From the NCBI GenBank assembly GCA_030761205.1, contig JAULJL010000025.1, forward strand, positions 4,698,001 through 4,762,000: a stretch of DNA of 64,000 bases, in the 5' to 3' direction. Below are positions 1 to 13,453 of this stretch, piece by piece (the stretch's first letter is position 1; each line of letters starts with the position of its first letter). Both the position numbers and the translations under genes were made by a program. The DNA comes from Fremontodendron californicum. Taxonomy: Eukaryota; Streptophyta; Magnoliopsida; Malvales; Malvaceae. The notes under the pieces were generated by a model that made no database searches, was not told where the DNA came from, and saw nothing but the letters and a program-made list of their open reading frames with translations.

Positions 1-67
1 ATTCCCATGTCCGAATATGTGTCGGACACGGGTACTTCAAGAAAAATGAAGAGTCTGAGCAACATAG
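1..67 (+). mobile_element. MITE family 1, copy A (partial, window edge)
   Basis: Right half of the dispersed MITE described at 1962-2139. It holds the conserved GTCGGACACGGGTACTTC block and ends in GAGCAACATAG. The left half and its target duplication lie outside the window. Confidence 0.85.
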
Positions 68-1366
68 GGCACTGGATACTGGATAGGTTGGTTTCTTAGT
101 TCTGGCTGTCTAACCCTTGTATGTATAATGAATTAATTGATAGTTGCATCGTGCTTCAAAATCAGAATGGGTGTACAAGAAGGAAACTCCAAAAAGTTTT
201 GGAGTGAGAATGTGGCTGCATATTAATTTTCCCCCCTTTCTAGAGGACCAAATATAAAGGAAAGCATGATGCAAACAGTATCTACATGGAAAATCTTTTA
301 ATGTGAACCTTCTTTTGTTGGAACCCATGTGTTGTTTCTCAAAGTTATGACAGCCAGTTGTTTACTAGATATTATATTATTGGCTCCATATGAAGAAATA
401 ATCTTTTTCCTTATTTTTTTAGTTTTTTTTTTTTGTTGAAAGAGAGCGACAGGAGAGAGAACTTTTTAAAGTGCAAATTACCTCTTTGATACAGTCTCTA
501 TTTTCTTTTTCTTGTTCTTGATTAAGTGATTGAGGGCTTGTTAACTGTTATTACTATTATTGATACTTGCAGTTCCAACTATGCCTGCTGGTTTTAGAGA
601 TATTAGCCTTTTCAGGGACATTTAATCTGGTTACATACATCTTGAATTCTTTGTCTATTCTAGAATAGACAGGTGGACAATTATGGAGGGGGCAAGAGTA
701 GAATGTGATCATACATATTCTGCATTTCTGACAATTGTGGATTAAAAATGGCTGAGTTATTTTCCTGCTTCAAGTTTTAGGCTTTTTATTGGGAAAAAAA
801 TTATCAATAGGTTTGGGAGTTTCTCAATCATGCAAGTAAGGAATGGGTAACTGGACATACCATGCATTTAGAACACAATATTCCTCTGAGAAGGTGCCAT
901 TTTGATGTTTTAGCGTCTAATTTGACTACACAAGATATGGTTGAATATCTGGTGTTAATATCTTAAGTGATTAGCATTATGTATGGGTCCTTGTTTCAAA
1001 TCATCTACCATTTGGATAGTATCCTGTATTGGTATGTGGAGATGATTAACTTTTTGTTCAGGTCCAGAGGTCCTTGTAGTAAGTTATCTAAAGCCTAAAT
1101 TTCTGTGGAATTGCTTTTATCTATCATGCGTTTGATGTCATTATACTAACCCCGCATTTCTGTGTTTATGGCTCTTTCTTCTAGTAGGAAATTTCTCGTT
1201 TCTTTTCGTTTTGTTAGAAAAAAGTAAAAACTATTGATAGTTGAGGTTCTAATGAAGCTTAAACTTCTCTCTTGAGGGATTCAGGTTATAGCCATATATG
1301 TCTAGTTTTAAACGTCCTAATTTTGATATTCTTGTAGCATTTTAAACTAATCTGTGATGCCTGCAG
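1..1366 (+). other. Probable upstream intron of the AAA-ATPase gene
   Basis: No convincing exon was found here. The first recognisable coding exon starts at 1367, directly after a ctgcag acceptor, and its opening codons continue a domain that must begin further upstream. The stretch is T-rich and intron-like. Bases 1-67 are the right end of a MITE that is cut by the window edge. A small upstream exon could be hidden here (for example near the acceptor-like ttgttcag at about 1060), but I cannot support one. Confidence 0.5.
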
Positions 1367-4300
1367 ACCCTTATCTAGTGGTCAACGAGGGGAAGTATAT
1401 GAGGTGAACGGAGACAGAGTTGCTGTCATTTTGGATATTATTAGTGATAACAAAGCAAAAGAAGAAGAGAGGGACGAGAAATCCACAGAGGATTCTGCAA
1501 GCCCACCAGTTTACTGGATAGATGGTATACAGCTTACCTCATTAGGGATTTTTTTTTTTGGGTTTCAATCTAAATCAACTTTTCATCCTCTGTATTCACC
1601 AGGTTTGAAGTCTTCATAATTCTGTTCTTGCTTCAGTGTCTCCTGTTAGTAAAACTCAGTTTATTAAAAGCTTGTTTAAATAAATCAGAAGTTCACAACC
1701 AGAAGCTGTTAACTGTATCAACCAAATATAATGTTTGTGATAGAAGGAATATTGGATTATAGAAAAATTAGCCTGAATGTTTACAATATCGTGTTGCTTG
1801 AGCTGATATTTTCTTTTGTTGTTCATAATCATTCCATTGTTTTTAGTAGGCAAGATATTCTTGAAAAGCACACAGCTTGATGGAATATGCTAATCTATTA
1901 TATCTCATTTTTTTTTAACCTTGGCTTCTTAGGAAATGTTTTGTTAAAAAATTGTTGTGATCTATGTTACTCAGACTCGGATGTGAGTGTCGGACACAGG
2001 TATGTTCAATTTTTTCTAAGATTTTCATGTATTTGGAGGGTCCTTGGAGGATCATATCCCCATACCCATACCCATGTCCGGATATGCGTGGTGTCGGACA
2101 CGGGTATTTCAAGAAAAATGAAGAGTCAGAGCAACATAGGTTGAGATGACACAACTATTTTTCAACTTCTCTTTTGGCTAGTTGTATGAAGGAGGATATT
2201 TTTCTTCTTGCCTAGGCTTGAGATCCTGTGTATAAAACGTTGTATTTTCTATATATGTAAAACTTTATGCCTTCAAGATGTTAATATATTCTGTTACATT
2301 TGTTAGATATTATATTATGTAAGAATTTTTTTGATTTGAATTGATCTATTCTTTTTTGTGCACGCACTTATGACTCTGTTTATTTGAATCTAATTTATTG
2401 CTGTTAGTGTCAGCAAGGTGTTCATCTAACTTTAAACAAACTGATGACTTGTCTACAGTTAAGGACATTGAGCATGATTATGATACTCAGGCAGAGGACT
2501 ACTATATTGCCATGGAAGCTTTATGTGAGGTAAAATTTTCAGATATGTTGTTCTCCCAACTTCGACTAGCATATTCCACTATAATTAATAACTGGAGTGA
2601 TTCAAATGAAAAGGAAGAGAAAACCTTACCATAACATCAGTGGTTCAAATTATTTATTTGTTCTTTGCTCCAAATTCCATTATTCTTGGTTTTAGAGGTT
2701 GCACTAAAAACTAATGTGTGATAGCCAACAAAATCTATTCCCTTTTGGCTGCATGAGGTAAACTTCAATGCCTGGTTGGCCCCAGAGGGGCCTTTGGCAT
2801 TATGCATAACACTTATTTTCTTCTTCTGCCTTCCATTGTTCCTTTATGGCCTGTTTGGGAACTTGTATTGGATTTTGATTTTAAAATTCAAATTCATTGT
2901 TTGGCAGTGATTTTGAAAAACTGAATTTTGATTTGAGGCAAATACACTAGGAATTTTAAAAAGTTCAAATTCGGATTTCAAATGACATTTCAAATTAGGA
3001 ATTTGTCAAATTCAAGCCAATTAAAGTTGTCTCTGTTCTCAAGGTTTAAAGTCTTGAATTTTCAATCCTAAGTTCATCCACACAAAGTATAAATTCATGA
3101 ATTTCAAATAAAGATTTGAAAAAATTGAAGTCAAAATTTAAGTGCCCAAAAACACCTTGAAGAATTATACCACTTTTTGCTTAGTCTACAGATAAAGCTG
3201 TTTCTTGACATATTAATTGAGTCTTAACCTGGACTTCCTTAGTCATAGATGTTTGGTTTTGCCTTCTTTTCAGGTTTTGCGTTCCATGCAACCTCTTATT
3301 GTATATTTTCAAGATTCTTTGCAATGGTTGTCTAGGGCGGTTCCCAAGTCAAATCATAAAGAGTTTGTCAGCAGGGTTCATGAAATGTTTGACAAATTAT
3401 CAGGTCCTGTTGTTTTGATTTGCGGGCAGAACAGAGTTGAAACAGGGTCAAAGGAGAAAGAGAAATTTGTAAGCATTGAATCTGATATCTGAAGCACTCC
3501 ATATTCTCTGTGTATTTTAACAAATTCAACTGAAGAATGCATGCACTCACATAAAAACAAACTCCAGCTCATAAGCTGTTGCTTGTGTTTATTTAAAACT
3601 TTTACCTCTCAATTATTAGTGTTAACGTTTTCCCTTTTTCTGTCTATAATCGCTACTGCCATCTTCAACAGACGTTGATACTCCCAAATCTTGGTCGCCT
3701 TGCAAAACTGGTAATGCTTGCTAACTTAACTATAATGTATTTTGAAAAAAAAAAAACTATAATGTATTTGGCATGGAAGTCATCTTTCTCTGCAAGTGTT
3801 GACCCTTTAGTTTCGTCTTGGTTGGGTTTTTTGAAAATTTTTTATCAGCTATTATTAACTTCCTTATTAGGTCATTTTAATTGCCCTGTAGGCTGTAATT
3901 ATACTGCTAATAGAAGCTTCGGCAATATATCATTTTAACTATGTTCTTGGTCAGGATCATTCTCCCTCTATCTAATCGATCTCAATCAATTGACTCGCAA
4001 CTTTCTAAACTTCAATTCCTTGGAACAAAACCTATGTTTTGGTTCAAGAGCTGTCTCATAGCTGCATTTTTCTTTCTAAACTTTGAATCCTCGCAAGAAA
4101 ACTTTCTTGGTCATTTAAGTGCTTAATGCCTAGATGGGGGGGAGGGGCGTTTGCTGGAGTATGGTTTGCAAGGAGCTGAAAATCTCTAGGTCTTCATCTC
4201 AGATGTGTTCTCTGTAGGCATGGTTATGGCTTGAGTGATGATTTTTCCCCATGCAAGCTGTTTCTTTTGCTTGGAACAGGTGTATTATTGAAGAATCAAG

Positions 4301-7300
4301 TAATTGATGTTTATGTTATTTTTTTGATCATTGGGATTGGGGGTGGGGATGCTCGAACCCGAGCTACACATGTTATTAAATATGAAAAGGAGGTTCTTTT
4401 ATTAGCGTTTTCATGTTTATAGTTTGTAAAGTGTTTTTGTTGTTGTGACTCTTGATTACCACTTGAATTCAAGCTTTGTCTCTTTCTATCTGAGAAATCA
4501 TTTAACATGAGTTACTTCTGTTTTGCAGCCTCTCCCTTTGAAGCACCTTACTGAGGGACTTAAAGCGACCAAGAGAACTGCTGATGATGAAATATATAAG
4601 CTCTTTACTAATGTTTTGTGTATACATCCTCCTAAGGTAATTCTAAGTGAAAAAGAGAAAAAAAACTTAAGAATACTCTTAGCTATCCCAACGTCTCTGT
4701 CTCTCTTCTAATCTTTTGCTACTCTTTCCAGGAGGAAGATCTCCTTAGAATATTTAATAAACAGCTTGATGAGGATCGGAAAATCGTGATATCAAGAAGC
4801 AATGTAAATGAATTACAAAAGGTATGCAGTCAGGTTCAATTTTATTTTTTTGGTATATTTTCTGGTCAATTTTACGTTTAAAAGGATTGAACTTGATTTC
4901 AGTTGTGGAGTGCAAATAAAACTGAGCGATAAAATTGAAACATTTTGTTTGTGGGAATTTTACTGCCGAAGCAAAATTGTCTTGCAGGTTCTTGAAGAAA
5001 ATGAGCTGTCATGTTTGGACCTATTACATGCAAATACTGACGGTGTGATACTGACAAAGGGGAGTAAGGATTGAAATGAATGTACTTTCAGCAATTTTTA
5101 TTTTGATTAAATAGTTGTAAATTTAATTTATGCCCCTGACAGAAAAATGATAAAGAATGTTTATCCATGTTCTTGTATGTCAAAGTTACTTGTTCAAGAA
5201 CAAATATGATCATAGTGTAGTACGAATGAGTCAATTTGACCACTAAAACGAAGTCAATTTCATTTTAACTCTTGAGATGTGAATGATGTGATGTTATTGT
5301 TGGCATTCCCAACTTTGCCCTTGTGGCTGCAATATGGCCTTGTTAATTTGAGAAGCTGAAAATTTGACCATTGTTTATGCTGGTTCTGTTGGCTTGTGCT
5401 GGATAACTGGGCATACCACTTTTGGTGTCTGTAGCAAATGAGATTGATTAATATTTCTTGTATCACAAAACATTTTGGTACTAATCTCCCCTTCTTATTT
5501 TGTTGGCAGAAGCTGAGAAAGTTGTTGGTTGGGCCAAAAACCATTACTTATCATCATGCGCACTCGCTTCCATAAAAGGCGAAAGATTATGTCTACCTCG
5601 TGAAAGGTATGCCTCCATAAACTGATAAGCATGTGCATGCATGTTATTACCATGTGTATGTATGCCCTATACATGCATAACAAACATCAAGGATTCCACC
5701 ACTCGATTTTTACTTTTCTTCCTTTCATGTGAAGCCTTGAAATTGCAGTTTTGAGGTTGAAGGAGCAAGAAACATTATCTCGAAAGCCTGCACAAGACTT
5801 GAAGGCATGAATCTCATCCACATTATTTATAAAGAATATTGAAACTTGAATGTGACATCAATACTGACTACTGAGTTTACTTCATGTAAATTTTGCAGAA
5901 CCTTGCAAAGGATGAGTATGAAAGCAACTTTGTTTCAGCAGTGGTACCACCTGGTGAAATTGGTGTCAAATTTGATGATATTGGTGCTCTTGAAGAAGTG
6001 AAAAAAGCATTGAATGAACTTGTCATTCTTCCAACGAGGAGGCCTGAACTTTTTTCTCGTGGAAATTTATTGCGGGTATTTGACCTTTTATATTTCTGTG
6101 GATGCTAATGGAAATTGGATAAGTTTGCTGTGTGTAACTGTGTGAAGCTCTTTTCAGCCTTGCAAAGGAATATTACTTTTTGGTCCTCCTGGAACTGGGA
6201 AAACCCTTCTTGCTAAGGCATTGGCAACAGAAGCGGGAGCAAACTTTATCAGCATAACTGGTTCAACTCTTACATCTAAGGTATGCAAAAAATAATGTTA
6301 ACAACTTAATGAGATTTTAGCTGTTACTCGGATTTGGGTGTGAGTGTCGGACATGGATATGTTTGATTATTCTAAGTTTTTTCATGTATTTGGAGGGTCC
6401 TTGGGGACTCATATCCCCATACCATTGTCCGGATATGTGTCGGACACGGATACTTCAAGAAACATGAAGAGTTAGAGCAATATAGGATTTTAGTACCTGT
6501 TTCTTTTTGTAGACCCTGCAGTCGTTCTGGCACCGCGTTCTGCAGCTTGATACTCGTCTGTTTCTATCAAACTAGAAATTTACCTCCGCATTGTTGCGGG
6601 GAAATTTTTGTTAGTAAAATTAGTAAATATATATTTTTTTAAAAATAAAATTTTAAAAAATTATATTTTTTATGTATTAAAACATGTTAATATCAATCTA
6701 ATCAAATTTTGTTAACAAAATTTTTATTGAAAAAGACAATTAATGTTAATGACATAATATTAAAAATAAACAACTTCTAAATTTTACAAATGACAGTCCT
6801 ACTCAAAAGAATTTTAAATAGCATGTTCAATAGAATAATTAAAAAAAATGAGTAATTAAATATATAATTTTAATGATTTAAATATTATTTGCTTTTAATG
6901 TTTAGCATAAAAAAATTATTTGTGTTTATCGTACAATTTATACATGATTTTTTTAATATTTGTTTGCCTCAATAAATATTTTAATTATGATTTATTTTAG
7001 CTCTCTCTCCCCTATTTTCTCTCTTTCATTGATAAACTTCCTTTATATCTCTTGCTTTCTCTCAAATTGTAAAAAAAAAAAATTATGGAAGGTAAAATAA
7101 AAACTTCCTTTTTATATTCGTTTGCCTCAATAAATATTATATTTATTATTTATTTTAGCTCTCTCTCCTCTATTTTTTCTGTTTCATTGATATCTTAAAC
7201 TTCCTTTATATCTCTTGCTTTCTCTCAAATTGTAAAAAAAAAAAAGAGTAAAAAAAAAGAAATTATGGAAGGTAAAAAATGCTTTTAGAATTAAAAAAAC

Positions 7301-10300
7301 AAAACTAAAGTTATAAATGTAATCTAATCAACCAATAAGAAGAGTCAATGTGTCAAACTCACAATATATCATTTTAAAATTCTTGACTTTTAAGATGAAA
7401 AAAACTCAGCTGACCAGCACAGTTAACCTCCAAAAGCCAAAACAACTTAAATTTAAATAAAGAATGAAAAAGAGAAAAAAAAAAGAAAAACATTGGACTT
7501 TTCTCATGGCTCTCTCCCATGGAATATCATAAGTTCCCATTAAAATAATAAAATTTTACCTTTAAATGGACTCATCAAACTCCATTTTTTCCCTTTCTTT
7601 TTTGGGATTGGCAAGGTGTAAGCCGGCACCTATGGCTCCTATTCTCGCCCCTATTCCCTCCTTTTCTGTGTACCAGATTCCTCTCCCTTCTCTCTCTTCT
7701 TTCTCTTTTGGTCTCTCACTATTTGTTTCTTCCTTTTGCCTTTTCTGTTTCTCTCCCTCCAACCAAGCCGAAAATAACCCAAGGTCCAATAAGTCTCAAA
7801 AAGCCCAAACATCGAAGCTCAAAACAACCCAATTCATGTATAAGGAAATGACGAAAAATTATCTTTAAAAACTAAGAATCCCCTCTGAGTCCTTTTGAAA
7901 TTAAAAATATAATAGTAACATTTCCATTTTCAAGTAACAATTCTATGATTGAGGCAGATCAAAACTCAGCCTGAAATATCTAAGTGATGAATATTTACCC
8001 AACTTTTGGGTTTGCAACTGGATGAGTACTTTATTGTTTTTCATGCTAGGCAACTTTGTATCATGCAAGTGGTAGCACTTTGTTTTGTCTAAATGTCTCT
8101 GATTTGTTTGTACTATATTTCTTAATTCTTACTCCATATCTTCATTTTATTTTATCATTTTTTGATGTTGAAATAATTCATATAAGTTTAATATTAGATT
8201 GAGGGTTTAGTGACAACTGAGGATGTGCTGGTGTTTAGAGTAATGATACTACCTATGGTGGCATGTCAATTGGACAAACCATCTGTGTTAATTTATACAT
8301 CATGGCCAAAGGAAAAAAAGGGAAGAAAGAAAATGAAGACTATAAAGATAGAGAAAGAAAAAAATTCTCTGATTTATTTCTGAGTTTTTTTTTTTTGTCT
8401 ATGTTTTGCCCTGGAAATACTTAAAATCTGATATTACTTTTCTCTTCTTCACAGTGGTTTGGAGATGCTGAAAAGCTCACCAAGGCTCTCTTCTCCTTTG
8501 CTAGCAAGCTGGCTCCAGTGATTATATTTGTTGATGAGGTGAGTTCCTCTTGGAAAAAAATGTTTTGTAGTAAGCTGTCCCGAACATAATTAATTTATCA
8601 TTACAACTGTTTCAGGAAAGACTCAAAGGTTGAATGAACTGTATCTTAAGTGAATATTATCATTCCTATACTAGATACTTTTTCCTTTCTAAAGAGAGAA
8701 CCGGTATTCTCTCTTTTCAGAAACAGAATAATTCCTGCGAGGTCCTCTATCCTATAAGATACATGACAGAGAAAAGAAATGAAGAAAGGGACCACGACAT
8801 ACTCCATGCTATAAATAAATGAGGCCTAGGAAATTCTTGTGAAATGTACAAAGTTTCCAAGGAGAATAAACTTCATGTACTATGAAGGAATTGATTAAAA
8901 GAGGCCCGCTTCATGAGCTCCTTGGAAATTTTAGTTGAAAACCATGTTGTCAATTAATGTCTTGCAACATGCATACTTTTAATCAATTGCAACATGTAAT
9001 ACTTTGCAAGTTCACATGAACAACGTGCCTTTTTTCAATACACATGAATACCATGTTAGGGCTCCACAGAGGGTTGTTTTCAATTACATTTCCTTTTTCT
9101 AAGATTTTGAGCCATTTTTCTTGACGTTTGGGACTACATTTTGGGATTGAATTTTGCATCATAGGTTGACAGTTTGCTGGGTGCTCGTGGCGGTGGTTCT
9201 GAGCATGAGGCAACTAGGAGAATGAGAAATGAGTTCATGGCAGCTTGGGATGGATTAAGGTCAAAAGATAGCCAAAGAATCCTCATCCTTGGTGCCACAA
9301 ATAGGCCATTTGATCTTGATGATGCTGTTATTCGCCGCTTACCAAGAAGGTAAATCTGACAGTCATGAGGTTCTGCAAGCAAGTTCCTCTTATTTGCTAA
9401 CGATTATGGTAATAACCAGTATTGCTTATGCATTTTGTATGGTGGCCATCTAGGATATATGTTGACCTACCAGATGCTGGAAACCGCATGAAGATACTGA
9501 AAATATTTCTCGCACAAGAGAATTTAGGACCTAATTTCTCATTTGACGAACTTGCAAATGCAACTGAGGGGTATTCTGGCAGTGATTTGAAGGTAAAGTG
9601 CTGATTTTAGTGTCAATTGAAGTGTTGAATATAGTGGACTCATTTTTCTCCATTATTTGAAGTGCAGAACCTATGTATAGCTGCAGCATACAGGCCTGTG
9701 CAAGAACTTCTAGAAGAAGAAAAGAAGGTACCTGCTTGTGTACTTAAATGATGTATTGGTTTTATAGTGCTTCTAGTTCTAGGCTAGTAATCTGATGTTT
9801 CACTTATGTTTTTATTTTGATTTGGATCATTCCTCTCATATTTCTTATGGACCTCCTGCATTTTCTTTCTGCATCTTTTATAGCATTTTGCTAGAAACTA
9901 TTACACACTATTTTTCTGCACTATGCATAATGAGAGATCCTTAGTAGTCTGGACTCGGATACGAGTGTTGGATCCGGGTATGTATCTGACACCTGTATGT
10001 TCAATTTTTTCTAAGTTTTTCGATGTATTTGAAAGATGATCATATCCCCATACCCATGTCCGAATATGTGTCGGACACGGGTACTTCAAGAAAAATGAAG
10101 AATCGGAGCAACATAGGTCTTGGTATCACATTTAGTTACAGAAGTGTCATGTATGTGAAAAAACAGTCAGTATATTTGGTTTGTAGAAAATAAAAGTGTA
10201 CTGTTTGACTCTTGTGTTGACATCTTGATTTTCCAGGGTGGCAAAAATGATGCAGCTGCGCTATTAAGGCCCCTTAATTTGGATGACTTTATTCAGTCAA

Positions 10301-10770
10301 AAGCCAAGGTAAGTGTATTAATACATGTATTTTGATTCTGTTGCCTTGTTTAATATGAAATGCTAAATTATACTTGTATAGCATAAACATAAACAATTTC
10401 CTCAGTTGAACATAATAGACAACAGTTTTACATTACAGAGCGGAGATTAATAATATTACTGATTCACGCTATGAGCTTATTTTCATTCCAACTTGTCAAC
10501 TTTCCCGAGTAAAGCATGTTCTGAGTACCTGTGTTTAAGCTGTCTTAAGGGATAGTTATTGGTTATTCTGTTTAAAACATGATGATGATTTGAGTACCTT
10601 GTTCTTGTAAGCCTGTCTGAATTATAAACTTGATGCATGGTTCTTGGGTAAAACAGGTGGGTCCATCTGTTGCTTATGATGCTACAAGCATGAATGAGCT
10701 GAGAAAATGGAACGAACAGTACGGAGAAGGTGGAAGCAGAAGGAAGTCTCCTTTTGGTTTCCGAAACTAA
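1367..10770 (+). CDS. AAA-type ATPase, Msp1/ATAD1-like (5' part outside window)
   Basis: Seventeen exons give about 633 C-terminal residues ending at TAA 10770: 1367-1524, 2414-2529, 3274-3468, 3672-3710, 4529-4636, 4732-4821, 4988-5063, 5510-5606, 5735-5804, 5899-6075, 6158-6280, 8455-8538, 9165-9349, 9454-9592, 9668-9727, 10237-10308, 10657-10770. Reading phase is continuous across every junction. The AAA core shows Walker A GPPGTGKT (exon 11), Walker B IIFVDEVD across exons 12-13, sensor-1 ATNRP, and the arginine finger region RRLPRR. The C-terminus is EQYGEGGSRRKSPFGFRN. From memory the closest Arabidopsis proteins are AT1G50140 and AT3G19740. Msp1/ATAD1-type ATPases extract proteins from membranes; the location of this plant clade is less certain. 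The second exon start (2414 or 2408) is ambiguous. The exon 9/10 intron begins with GC, not GT. The N-terminal third lies upstream of the window. Confidence 0.93.
1962..2139 (+). mobile_element. MITE family 1, copy B, in AAA-ATPase intron
   Basis: Type copy of the family. It starts CTATGTTACTCAGACTC and ends with the inverted partner GAGTCAGAGCAACATAG, giving terminal inverted repeats of about 17 bp. The flanks are gttgtgat (1954-1961) and gttgagat (2140-2147), an 8-bp target duplication with one mismatch. There is no coding capacity. An 8-bp duplication points to hAT-type mobilisation, although the CTATGTT terminus is not the usual hAT CAGGG. Confidence 0.88.
5805..5898 (+). other. GC-AG intron in the AAA-ATPase gene
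   Basis: Exon 9 ends ..GACTTGAAG and the next bases are GCATGA, with no GT donor nearby. The intron ends ttttgcag at 5898. Splicing here gives QDLK|NLAKDE, which keeps phase and, from memory, matches the conserved protein (QNLK|NIAKDE). Reading on past the donor meets a stop immediately. This is a plausible GC-AG intron, a rare but established class. Confidence 0.75.
6321..6485 (+). mobile_element. MITE family 1, copy C, in AAA-ATPase intron
   Basis: Starts ctgttactcggatttggg and ends gagcaatatag. The 8-bp duplication gattttag is perfect on both sides (6313-6320 and 6486-6493). It lies in the large intron between the Walker A and Walker B exons. Confidence 0.92.
6570..6602 (-). mobile_element. 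Candidate Helitron 3' terminus
   Basis: On the minus strand the sequence reads ccccgcaacaatgcgg, a short GC-rich imperfect hairpin, then about ten A/T-rich bases, then CTAG followed by T. That is the arrangement of a plant Helitron 3' end (hairpin, short spacer, CTRR, insertion before T). The matching 5' TC end on the + strand side beyond 6600 was not found, so the element's extent within this 2.2-kb intron is unknown. Chance occurrence is possible. Confidence 0.4.
6963..7280 (+). repeat. Direct repeat, about 158-bp period, two copies
   Basis: Two adjacent copies, at about 6963-7120 and 7121-7280, both begin tttgcctcaataaatatt. They share the pyrimidine block agctctctctcc, the stretch cctttatatctcttgc, and end in a run of A and ttatggaaggtaaa. 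They lie inside the long AAA-ATPase intron (6281-8454). The remainder of that intron is AT-rich with poly-A runs and no coding signal. Confidence 0.75.
9949..10116 (+). mobile_element. MITE family 1, copy D, in AAA-ATPase intron
   Basis: Has the conserved ggactcggat start and gaatcggagcaacatag end. The outermost left bases are lost (ctgg instead of ctatgttactcgg) and no clear duplication remains. It lies in the intron between exons 15 and 16. Confidence 0.85.
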
Positions 10771-11641
10771 ATTTTGCAGATTTAATGATTAATTTTTTTT
10801 CATTGGCAAAACGGCCACCGGTCCCTTCCCTGGCACCATGGCAGTGAATTAATTAGAGGTGATCTCTCTTTTTCATCCATTTTGTACGGATGAGAGAAGG
10901 GCTTGGCATAATGTCTAGGAGGCCGACATGTAGTGTTGGTGTAACTTAGGTGACCTCATTGTACAATGTTGGAGATCCTATACAATAATTTTCCTAGCTT
11001 CACATCTCAGGCTTACTAAATTGTATGTATATGATTCTTGCTATTGCTATTGCATAGCATGTAAAATTATAAAATTTTTAATCTTAAATTGGTCTTTTTC
11101 CTTTTGTGTATTTTAATTTAATTTGAAGGAGCCAGAATTTCCCAATACTGCAAGTTAATACTATGGTGGATAATTTTCTTGTTCTGTCAAAAGTTTTTCT
11201 TCCCTGGATATAGATTTCTGATTCTTCAGTAAGGAATGATTTTCCCTTTTCTTCTTTTGATTCCCCCCCCCCCCTCCCAATTGTTTGGTTCCTACTTCAA
11301 TGATGTTAGTCAAAACGATTGAGTTCAGTTGAGTCTTGGAGTCGGGAGTGAGTGGCTTTCTTTTTGCTGCGTAAGATTGTTAATTATATCTAACTTAGCT
11401 AGCTCTCGGTTTGCTGGTGTTACCCATTGTCCTCTTTTTTTTTTTTTGGTTATCAGATAATATTGGCTTCAAAACATAGATGTTTCTCTACAAGCGCATT
11501 ACAATTTTATTTAGTTAAAACAAACTTGAATGCGTAGTAACTTAGTAAGATAAGATCCACGAATTACATTACCGTGGGTGGATAGGCTTGGACAGCATGC
11601 ATGGCCCTCAATACTGTAGCAACTTACTTGTAAGAGATTAG

Positions 11642-11679
<38 letters not shown>

Positions 11680-13453
11680 GCAGTATGAGGATAGAAAAAA
11701 GATATTACAGATGTTGAAACTCGAATTTTAAATATGTTGAATATCATATTTTAAAGATAGTTTACATGAAGCTAATTGGGTTAAACTCGGTTCACTAATA
11801 ATTTAATATGAAGTACTAACTTATCCATGATTTAAAAGCTTCTTTCATCTACGCCACCAAACATTTGATTTAATTAGTAATGAATACTAAGAGTTAGAGT
11901 TCGAATTCCCATGCTCGACATAAAAATGATAAAAGAAAATTTGGTTTGTTTGAGAAATAAATATCCAGCAGGAACTGGAAACTTGTGAAATTCGTGTTCT
12001 GTCGAAAGCCCAAAGGCATATATTACTTGTGTTAGGAAACTATACAACACAAAGGCTCCAGATAAATGAAACTCGTGCCCTCTAGCTCAAGTTTTGCATG
12101 TTTTTTTTTTTTTTTTTTTTTTTTTTTAGAGAAGGAACACGTCACTTAATAAAATATGATGATTTTGTTAAGCGCGAAATCTTTTATAAACGTACGTACC
12201 ACACACTTTGGGAATCGATATGAGATAAGAGAATAAACGTACACCACCACAATCGGATAGGGCACTGAAGAGTTTTGCATGGGTTTACTATATTAGATAT
12301 TCAGATTTTATTTAGCAAAATATATATATATATATATATTCACATTTTACGCCTGTAGCAAATTAGCAATACAAGATCCTGAGCACGAGAAATTACATGC
12401 TCATGGTCATGGGATTGGCCAATCTCAAAGTCTCAAAACAGTTTGTTTCTAATTCTGCAGAAACATATCCGGAGGAACTTTTAAAATTCTAACTTTATAC
12501 AAATATTAATAAGTTGCAGTTCCTATGTCTAACTATACCAAAGTACCTATCTCTTGCAAAAGTTAAAACTGCATTTCTTGTTTTATTCTTTAATTTTTAT
12601 TAGGACAATTGCATTATTATTAAAGTTATAAGTGCATCTCAAGATACGGACCAAAAAAAAAAGCATAAATGTAAATTCTATCCTCGAATTATACAAATTG
12701 TATTATTTTAGCCTTTAACTTTTTATTTGGATCAATTTAGTTCTCATGTTATTATTTCTGATCAATTTAGCTTAAATTTAACGTTTTTATCAATTTCAAA
12801 TCAATTTTTGACTTATTTTTTTATCAATTTTTGATCAATTTCTAATTAATTTTACCTAAATTTAACGAAATTGATACTTAAGTTCGTATGTGATCTTTCA
12901 ATTAAATTTATTTACAATTGATAAAAATAATAGAATGAGAATCAAATTGATTCAAATAAATGAATAAGAGCCCAAAAGATTTAAATTACATAATTTGAGG
13001 ACCAAATTTGCATATAGGCCCAAAAAAACTATAAAACTAATGAGAAAAAAACAATTAAAAACAAATTTCCTTTGAGTAATTCACAAGTTCCTTTTAACAT
13101 GATACAGTATTGAGTATTAACAGACTCTGTAATGTTGTATGTTTAAAGCTTCTTTTAGACCACAGCTAAATTTCTTCCCATGAAACCTTCCCAGTTCCCA
13201 TCTCTCTTTCTCTCAAATCCCTAAAAATCTGGATTTCCTTTGCTTGCCTTCTTGGAACACCATAATTTAGTTAACAACTTGAAAATTGAAAATTGAAAAC
13301 TGAAGAACATACATGAACTTTCAGCAGTTGAGGTCCAACCTAAATTATGGACCCTTTCAACTTTCCCAGCAGGCCAGAACAAAGAAAAACTGAATCTAAT
13401 TAAAGGATCTAAGGGGCTCTGTCCTTATAACTTCCAGAACCTGTTGTGTATTA
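10771..13453. other. Intergenic, AT-rich, no gene seen
   Basis: Holds the presumed 3' UTR of the AAA-ATPase gene, a (TA)n run near 11648-11675, a second near 12320-12340, poly-T runs near 11430 and 12100, and an AT-rich inverted segment at about 12650-13030 that looks like a decayed repeat. No open frame or splice pattern suggests a gene. Confidence 0.7.

Noticed and set aside
1887..2154. Frames around 1887-2154
   Set aside because: They run through MITE copy B in an intron and resemble identical frames at other MITE copies.
7562..7868. Overlapping frames on both strands in the AAA-ATPase intron
   Set aside because: They are low-complexity pyrimidine/purine-rich stretches with no domain and lie in an intron.
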